Positions 58,836-64,000 of a stretch of 64,000 bases of DNA are shown piece by piece (position 1 is the first letter of the stretch; each line of letters opens with the position of its first letter). The translations under genes and the position numbers were made by a program. The stretch is from positions 1,798,001 to 1,862,000 of the forward strand of contig CAJFCV020000006.1 of NCBI GenBank assembly GCA_904066235.2, read 5' to 3'. The notes beneath the pieces are model-generated. The model ran no database searches. It had not been told where the DNA came from and saw only the letters and a program-made list of their open reading frames with translations. Source of the DNA: Bursaphelenchus xylophilus (Eukaryota > Nematoda > Chromadorea > Rhabditida > Aphelenchoididae).

Positions 58836-60947
58836 ATGGAAAATCCGCTAGAAGCGTCGTTTTTTGATGGTAGATTACGCCTTTTGAACGACAAATGTTT
58901 GTCCTTGCAAAAGGATGTGCTTGTGGTACCGTGCTATCCGGATATTTTGAGTGGTAAGTTGATTTTTTTGCTCTTTTTGGTTTTTAGATTCTTGTGCGGT
59001 ATTTTATCATTTTGAGGGGTTTTGATACAATTTTTCGTCCATTTTGTTTACCCGTGAGCTCCCGAGTCTCATGCGGTATATATTTGGTGATATTCCATCG
59101 GAAAATACCGAAATTTAGGCTAGAAAGGTTGGACAGGTCTTGTAATTTGATTGATGCCAAATCTGCTTGCTGTTTGTTGCATTTTTACTTTATTTTGACT
59201 GATCTTGTTATCCACGGGGTTACTGAAAAGTTAGGCCTAAAATGCTCTTTATTTACCTCAATTTTTTTTATTTCCAGGAGGTGAGCTGTACAAAGAAGTG
59301 ATGGAAAATGTTGGGGAATCCCTCAAGGAGACGATTGCGCCCTTCTCCATCTACGATCCAGGAAGTTGTAAACTGACATTCAGCGGGAATCTAAAGCAAT
59401 TCAAAAGTGAGTAGAAACTTCCCCATTTTTACCTCTTTCCTTAGGATTGGCTCTGTGCATCCTCCCCGAGATGTTCTCCGAAGAAGGATTGAGCTTTCTG
59501 GATCGATTGAAGGTGGCGATTTCCATTGCTGATGCGTTGGACTTGTCGACGGAAATGTCCGCTGTCTCCATCGTGTTTAGTCATTGGAATATCGCTTCTG
59601 TGGAACAAGCGGCTGAGATCTTGCTTTTGTGTATTGCCAAGTGGCTGAGGACCTCGATATATGCTGATAAGGTGAGAATTTTGACATGGATGATATAAAA
59701 AGTGTCGTGTTTTGAACTAAATTTAATTTCTTCTGGCTGGAAACGATGATAGATGATGTAGCTTATTTTTAGATTAAAGAAATTGTCATTGCATTGGAAG
59801 ATGAACACATATTTGACATTTACTTCAACTTGGCACAACTCATCGAGGGAGATCCATCGTTGGTATTAGATGTTCTCCAGACCATGCCAGAGGACGAGCA
59901 GTACGAGGAGAACCACGAACGAGAGATCACGGATCATTATCCACTTGATTTGACAGACGCTCCACATTTGAATATGCATCAAGTACAAGTCAAACACGAG
60001 CGACGTCAACCGACCACTCCATTCCTCTTCTACTCTCGGAATCTCAGTTCGAGTATCTTGTCGATTGAACAGACGAATGGAAGCCTCCGGCAGTATCGAC
60101 TTTCCACCACAATTGGAGAAAAGAACACTCATTACTTCAGATGCTCAAGATGCGATCATTTGAACAAATCAAGACCGGATCTCGGAGTATTCAGGCCAAA
60201 AATTACAATCAAAGATGGGGATATTGCCTCTGATCGATTCCCAACACACCATCCATTATGTGAAGAGGTGACAAAGACTGTCTTTGTTGTACAACAACTG
60301 GATCGTATATGGAAAACTGTCGCTCCGTATGAAAGTTCGGAGCTCAGAGAGGCATATTCGACTCTGCGACAGATAGCCTTGACCGATTCTGAGAATTTGT
60401 ATCGGGAAATGGACACACCTGCTGGCAGGTTTCCGGAGTGGGAAGTCCTCAAGGCCCAAGCGCAGAAATGTAAGATTTTACAGTCTCGATGTTATGTTTT
60501 TAGTGCATTCTCAATTCTCCCTACGCCTGATCAAATGTACCGCCGACGATCCGGCCTCCGAATTGAACTCAACCCTGAGCGCCATCAGAGCTGTGGAAGG
60601 TGAACTTGATGGAGACAAACGACCGGGAAATGTGGCCTGGCTCTCCGAAACGAATGAAGAAGAACCTCAACCAATTGTGAAGCTTGAAGATGATGAAGAA
60701 TCACCTCACTCGTCGGCTAGACCGGCTCATCGAAGAAAAGCGCCATCAAAATATCGACAAGTGTATGTTTTTGGTTGTTTTCGGTTGGTTTTTAGGGCTT
60801 AGGTGTAAAGGGAACCAAAGGTTCTAATGTTTTCTTTCCAGAATCGACCCCAACGCTCAATACAAGTTCAGGATTGTCCGTCCTCGGGGTGAAAATGTAT
60901 CTCCGACCTCTTATCAATCTCTTGCCAAGCGATCTCGACCTCTTTGA
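58836..60947 (+). CDS. Divergent macro-domain protein with C2HHC cluster
   Basis: Six exons (58836-58953, 59278-59406, 59445-59671, 59773-60469, 60504-60762, 60842-60947) give 511 residues, with introns as short as 34 and 38 bp. Residues ~25-175 fit a macro-domain layout: VLVVPCYPDILSGGELYKEV, GNLKQFKRLALCILPE, a helix before SAVSIVFSHWNIASVEQAAE, then KIKEIVIALEDEHIFDIYF. The ADP-ribose-contacting Asn/Asp and the Gly-rich loop are not recognisable, so binding may be lost. Residues ~280-321 hold C282-x2-C285 and H317/H318-x2-C321 (YFRCSRC...HHPLC), a possible FLYWCH/MULE-like zinc module. The C-terminus is acidic, then basic. A chromatin or nucleic-acid role is inference. Both domain calls rest on pattern only. 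Followed by rpl-28 on the same strand. Confidence 0.7.
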
Positions 60948-60974
60948 GACCTTCAGGGTCTTTGTACATACTGT

Positions 60975-61166
60975 TAATAAAACCATTAATTATTTGCAGC
61001 CATTTACTAGAAAACTTTTCACTGTTTTACGGGTTATTATGCCCGGCCACTGTGGTTATCAATGTTTTTTTGTGTTGTGTTCGCTATATTTTCGTGGTTT
61101 TCGCGGATTTTTATTTAGATTTTTTTCGATTTGGACCTTATTAACACAGTTTTTTTAGGTTAGAAA
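60975..61166 (+). promoter_or_regulatory. Polyadenylation signal and likely trans-splice acceptor between two genes
   Basis: AATAAA lies ~28 bp after the macro-gene stop. A T-rich stretch then leads to TTTTTTTAG about 8 bases before the rpl-28 ATG. The layout (poly(A) signal, U-rich spacer, acceptor, ATG within ~220 bp) matches nematode operons, though spacing is longer than the usual ~100 bp. Confidence 0.4.
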
Positions 61167-61604
61167 ATGGTCGCCATCAACAACGCCTCCGCAGCCATCC
61201 AGTGGAACATCATCCGCCGCCACTCGGCCAACCTCCACAAGCGCCGCGGAATCCGCACGCCGTTCAGCACTGACCGTTTCAACTTGACCGGCAAGTACAC
61301 CACTCGCTCGTCGGGCTTGGGATCGGACGCCGCCGTCTCCGTCAGACTCACCGAGGACAACAAAGGCATCGTTGTGGAGACCAAGAAGAAGAGCCAGGGC
61401 GCCCAACACCGCCCCGCCACCTCAACCGTCTCCGTCACCCACAAGGCCGGCGGACCCAAGGCCGTTCTGAAGGCTGTCCGCAACCACGTCAAGGGATACG
61501 AACCAGCTCTGGCTCACAAGGCCCAGAAACGCGCCAGCCAGCTGCTCCGCTCGGTCCAAACCCGCAAAACCAAGAAGTCCCAGAAGACCGCCGCCTCGGC
61601 CTAA
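61167..61604 (+). CDS. rpl-28: 60S ribosomal protein L28 (eL28)
   Basis: A single exon encodes 145 residues, basic throughout. The order of landmarks matches eL28: AAIQWNIIRRHSANLHKRRG at the start, FSTDRFNLTGKYTTRSSGL, a central VVETKKKS, then RPATSTVSVTHKAGGPKAVL and a Lys/Arg-rich tail (TRKTKKSQKTAASA). The protein is a large-subunit component near the ribosome surface. Codon use is strongly C-ending, as expected for a highly expressed gene, unlike the AT-rich surroundings. The first ATG follows a TTTTTTTAG acceptor, so the mRNA is probably trans-spliced. It may be downstream in an operon with the macro gene. Confidence 0.93.
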   Translation: MVAINNASAAIQWNIIRRHSANLHKRRGIRTPFSTDRFNLTGKYTTRSSGLGSDAAVSVRLTEDNKGIVVETKKKSQGAQHRPATSTVSVTHKAGGPKAVLKAVRNHVKGYEPALAHKAQKRASQLLRSVQTRKTKKSQKTAASA

Positions 61605-62383
61605 GAAGGATAAGACGGTTCTGTTCATTTGATTTGTTTTTTGTTGGTTCAGTAAATCTATAATTGTTTGATCAGTTGGACAGTTGATTATAGTGTACTA
61701 GGCTCCCTTACCTTTTAATTTTTTTTTGTTTTTTGAGAATGAGTGATATCTAGGTGTTCGTAGAGACTCCAAAGGTTTAGAAAGTAATTGTTTATTCTGT
61801 AATTTCTTTTGCAAATGGCTTTCTTGACTTGTGTTTTTTATAAAAAAAGACCAATCTACAGGCACTGAGAACAGTAGGAAATCAAGATGTGTTTTATTTA
61901 CTAAACGCTTTCAAAGATCGTTTTTGTTTTGGGACAGATATTAGACTTGATTTTTGATTAATAGCGGACTTGAAAAAAAATGTGTTTTCGATGAAGAAAC
62001 ATGGCTTTAGATGGGTAAAGGTTGAGAAAATCGAAGGATAAAGCTGGCTTTATAGAAGGAACTGGTTAGAATTTGAACGAAACATCAATGTAAAGACAAT
62101 TATCATCAGTAAAAATGTTTTATATATTGAATATGGCGATAATTCCCCATTGAGGGTCGACTTTGCCATGTACAACATAAAAGTATGGCTGGGACAACCG
62201 CGAAACCATGACAAACTAATTGAAAACAGTATTATAACGAAGAATGGGGAAGATTATTTGATTTTCAACATCGACAATTCGAGTGTAAGGCCTTCATATT
62301 ACACTTTTACAAAGATCTTTGAAATTGCACAGTGCAGTTTAAAAATTTTTGTAAGGTGCAAAAACGAGCGCCTTGGCCACTGT
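61605..62383. other. Convergent intergenic region
   Basis: 3' flanks of rpl-28 and the minus-strand Q-rich gene. A 126-codon plus-strand frame (62150-62530) overlaps the Q-rich exon in antisense and is not called. One isolated GCACAGTGCA is at 62327. Confidence 0.5.
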
Positions 62384-63178
62384 TTAATAAGGGCTGACTC
62401 TGTGCTTTTCTCGCTCCTTCCGGTAGGTCAGCGAGTTCGAAGCGGCCGCCACGGTTTGGGCCTGGAATTGCGCGGCCAGCTCGGCTGCCGTCGGCTGCGC
62501 TTGCTGCTGTTGTTGTTGCTGCGCCAGTAGCGCCGCGTAGTTCAGGTAGGCCTGGTTGGCTTGAGGAAGCGCGGCGAGTTGGGCTTGAGGCTGTTGAGCC
62601 GACACCATCTGGAAAATGAAGGTTTATTATATTGTACTAGGGGTGGGTGGAAGAAAATTGGTGATTTTTTGAAAAGTAGGTGGATGATAAATAAAATGTT
62701 GTGTTCCTAGGCTGTATTGAGGCCTATAGCGTCGAAATAAATGTATTTTGGCGGAGAAAGAATCTGGATTTACCCATTATATTACTTTAGATCTAGCTGA
62801 ATATAAGTAGTCATAACTTTGAAATGGTCGCTAACATAGTACACACAACTATCTAGAAGTCTTTATTAGGGCATAGGTTGTCTAAAACCTCATTTTGCTT
62901 GGTTTTCCATCACAAATTTGTGGATGATATTACTTTAGTCATCAATTTCAAAAAATTGATCGTAATTTTTTTGCTCATCAAAAATACATCCATTTTAGCA
63001 TTCAAGTAGATTATCTACACTCCAACTCACAAACCATACCTGATGCGCAGTCAGTTGTTGCATCTGCGCTTGCGCAATCGCCGCCAACATTTGTTGGTTG
63101 AGTTGCCCGGCCAACGGATTGATCATCTGACCGGTAGCGGCGGCGGTGGTTGCAACTGGCGAATAAAGTTGTTGAACA
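62384..63178 (-). CDS. 3' exons of a Q/A-rich protein, possibly STAR family
   Basis: Two exons are visible: 63178-63040 (one leading base completes a codon) and 62608-62384 ending at TAA; upstream exons are beyond or not recognised. The product reads VQQLYSPVATTAAATGQMIN, then PLAGQLNQQMLAAIAQAQMQ, a run AALLAQQQQQQQAQPTAAEL and ends KEREKHRVSPY. Low-complexity Q/A/L tails occur in many RNA-binding proteins. The end resembles the RVHPYQR nuclear-localisation segment of Quaking-type STAR proteins (QKI, ASD-2), which regulate splicing and translation. That link is weak, because no KH domain is in the window. The 431-bp intron shows nothing else. Confidence 0.6.
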
Positions 63179-63826
63179 CTGAAAATTCAATACGATTATA
63201 CAGTAGCCCAAGAAAAGGAATGTTAATTTTGAGGAAAATTTTTGAAAATCCCCCAAAGGCGGAAAATTGGTGGTTTTTAGTGTAAAAAGGAGAGAAACGG
63301 ATGAAAATTGGGAGTAGCTGGTCATTTTTATTAGTTTATAAGAAGCTAGGCACTAAAAGCGACACAAAAATTGAGCAAATTTCCAAGAAATCTTGATTTT
63401 TTCAAGATTTTTGCTTCAAAATCCCCAAAAACGCTCAAAAAACCGCGAAATTCCTGTTAATACCAATGCCACTTCAAATAAACCAGTGTGAAACGCCCTT
63501 CAGTGGTCTTTTGCCCTCACTCATTCCGCACTGTGCACATCAAAAGTACGCCAAACAAGGGTCCTAATTTCGCTGAAATTGGATTATACGGCCCTCGAGT
63601 TTGTGGTCTCCGATTTCAAAGGCCGACATTGACGCAAAAAATTTGTTATTACCGGATGTTTTCGCCGCCGCTAAAAATACCGGTTGTCAGAAAACGGGTC
63701 CGGTTTGCCTTTTTTTTCGACGTAAGCAAGTTACTGTTGTTTGAAGTGGGGAGAAGTTTCGGATTTGGGGTTTTTTAAAGTCAGAGGGGTAAAACAAGAA
63801 CCTTATGATCAAATTAGTACCATATA
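63179..63826. other. Intron or upstream region of the Q/A-rich gene
   Basis: AT-rich DNA follows the acceptor (TTTTCAG on the minus strand at 63179-63185). If the gene continues, this is intronic. No further exon could be joined. Confidence 0.4.
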
Positions 63827-64000
63827 CAGTGGGGGACCTGATCCAGTGGCAAAAAACGTAGCTTTTTGCATCCGGGAAGTATCAAAAATGTGACAAAATG
63901 CTTCCCTCTCCAAGTGAAAAAAGTTTTGAAGGCGCGCTTTTGAAATCGGAGTTTTTTTCACTTGTAGAGGAGGTATTTTGCCACATTTTTGATACTTCCT
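63827..64000. mobile_element. TA-flanked CAGTG MITE, cut by the window end
   Basis: It begins CAGTGGGGGACCTGATCCAG after TA and runs through the hairpin loop (AAAGTTTTGAAGGCGCGC) into the right arm (ATTTTGCCACATTTTTGATA). The right terminus lies outside the window. Confidence 0.8.

Noticed and set aside
62150..62530. 126-codon plus-strand frame
   Set aside because: Its second half is antisense to the polyglutamine exon (giving a poly-Leu run), a typical shadow.

Overview
This is a nematode nuclear genome segment. Support comes from short introns (34 to 60 bp are common) with GTAAG donors and TTTTCAG or TTTTTAG acceptors, ATGs placed directly after such acceptors, and nematode-typical families: transthyretin-like secreted proteins, a serpentine chemoreceptor, a close Rab6 orthologue and ribosomal protein eL28. 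The species cannot be named from sequence alone. Exons were joined by hand from splice consensus and reading phase; no alignment or search was run.

Genes in order: a BED-type zinc finger gene (3077-6174, +); three transthyretin-like paralogues (9123-11462, 17765-19309, 22520-23784, all +); a 7TM chemoreceptor (33194-35146, +) convergent with a JMJD5/KDM8-type JmjC hydroxylase (36260-38241, -); a poorly defined minus-strand area with probable orphan exons (39893-44281); an organic anion transporter with Kazal loop and OATP signature (48820-55419, +) convergent with rab-6 (56428-58047, -); a divergent macro-domain protein with a C2HHC cluster (58836-60947, +) followed 219 bp later by rpl-28 (61167-61604, +), possibly an operon; and the 3' end of a Q/A-rich, possibly STAR-family gene (62384-63178, -).

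Mobile DNA dominates the rest. A gag-protease-only BEL/Pao-like LTR element (13829-17034) has apparently identical 313-bp LTRs and a 4-bp target duplication. It sits in one arm of a Foldback-like palindrome built of ~298-bp units. Several palindromic MITE families are present: a TA-flanked family starting CAGTG, a second starting CAGGGGAAGT, a third starting CAGGGT, a family ending CTGTCGGGAAAATAATG, and an hAT-like element with an 8-bp duplication. Three further palindromes carry tRNA-derived A/B-box units.

Two patterns stand out. Small palindromic elements repeatedly lie at the exact centre of larger palindromes (0.2, 2.3, 35.4, 46.7 and 50.4 kb; 28.8 kb less clearly). A palindromic decamer GCACNGTGC occurs as pairs with an invariant 38-bp start-to-start distance and as 40-bp tandem arrays, including inside introns of conserved genes.
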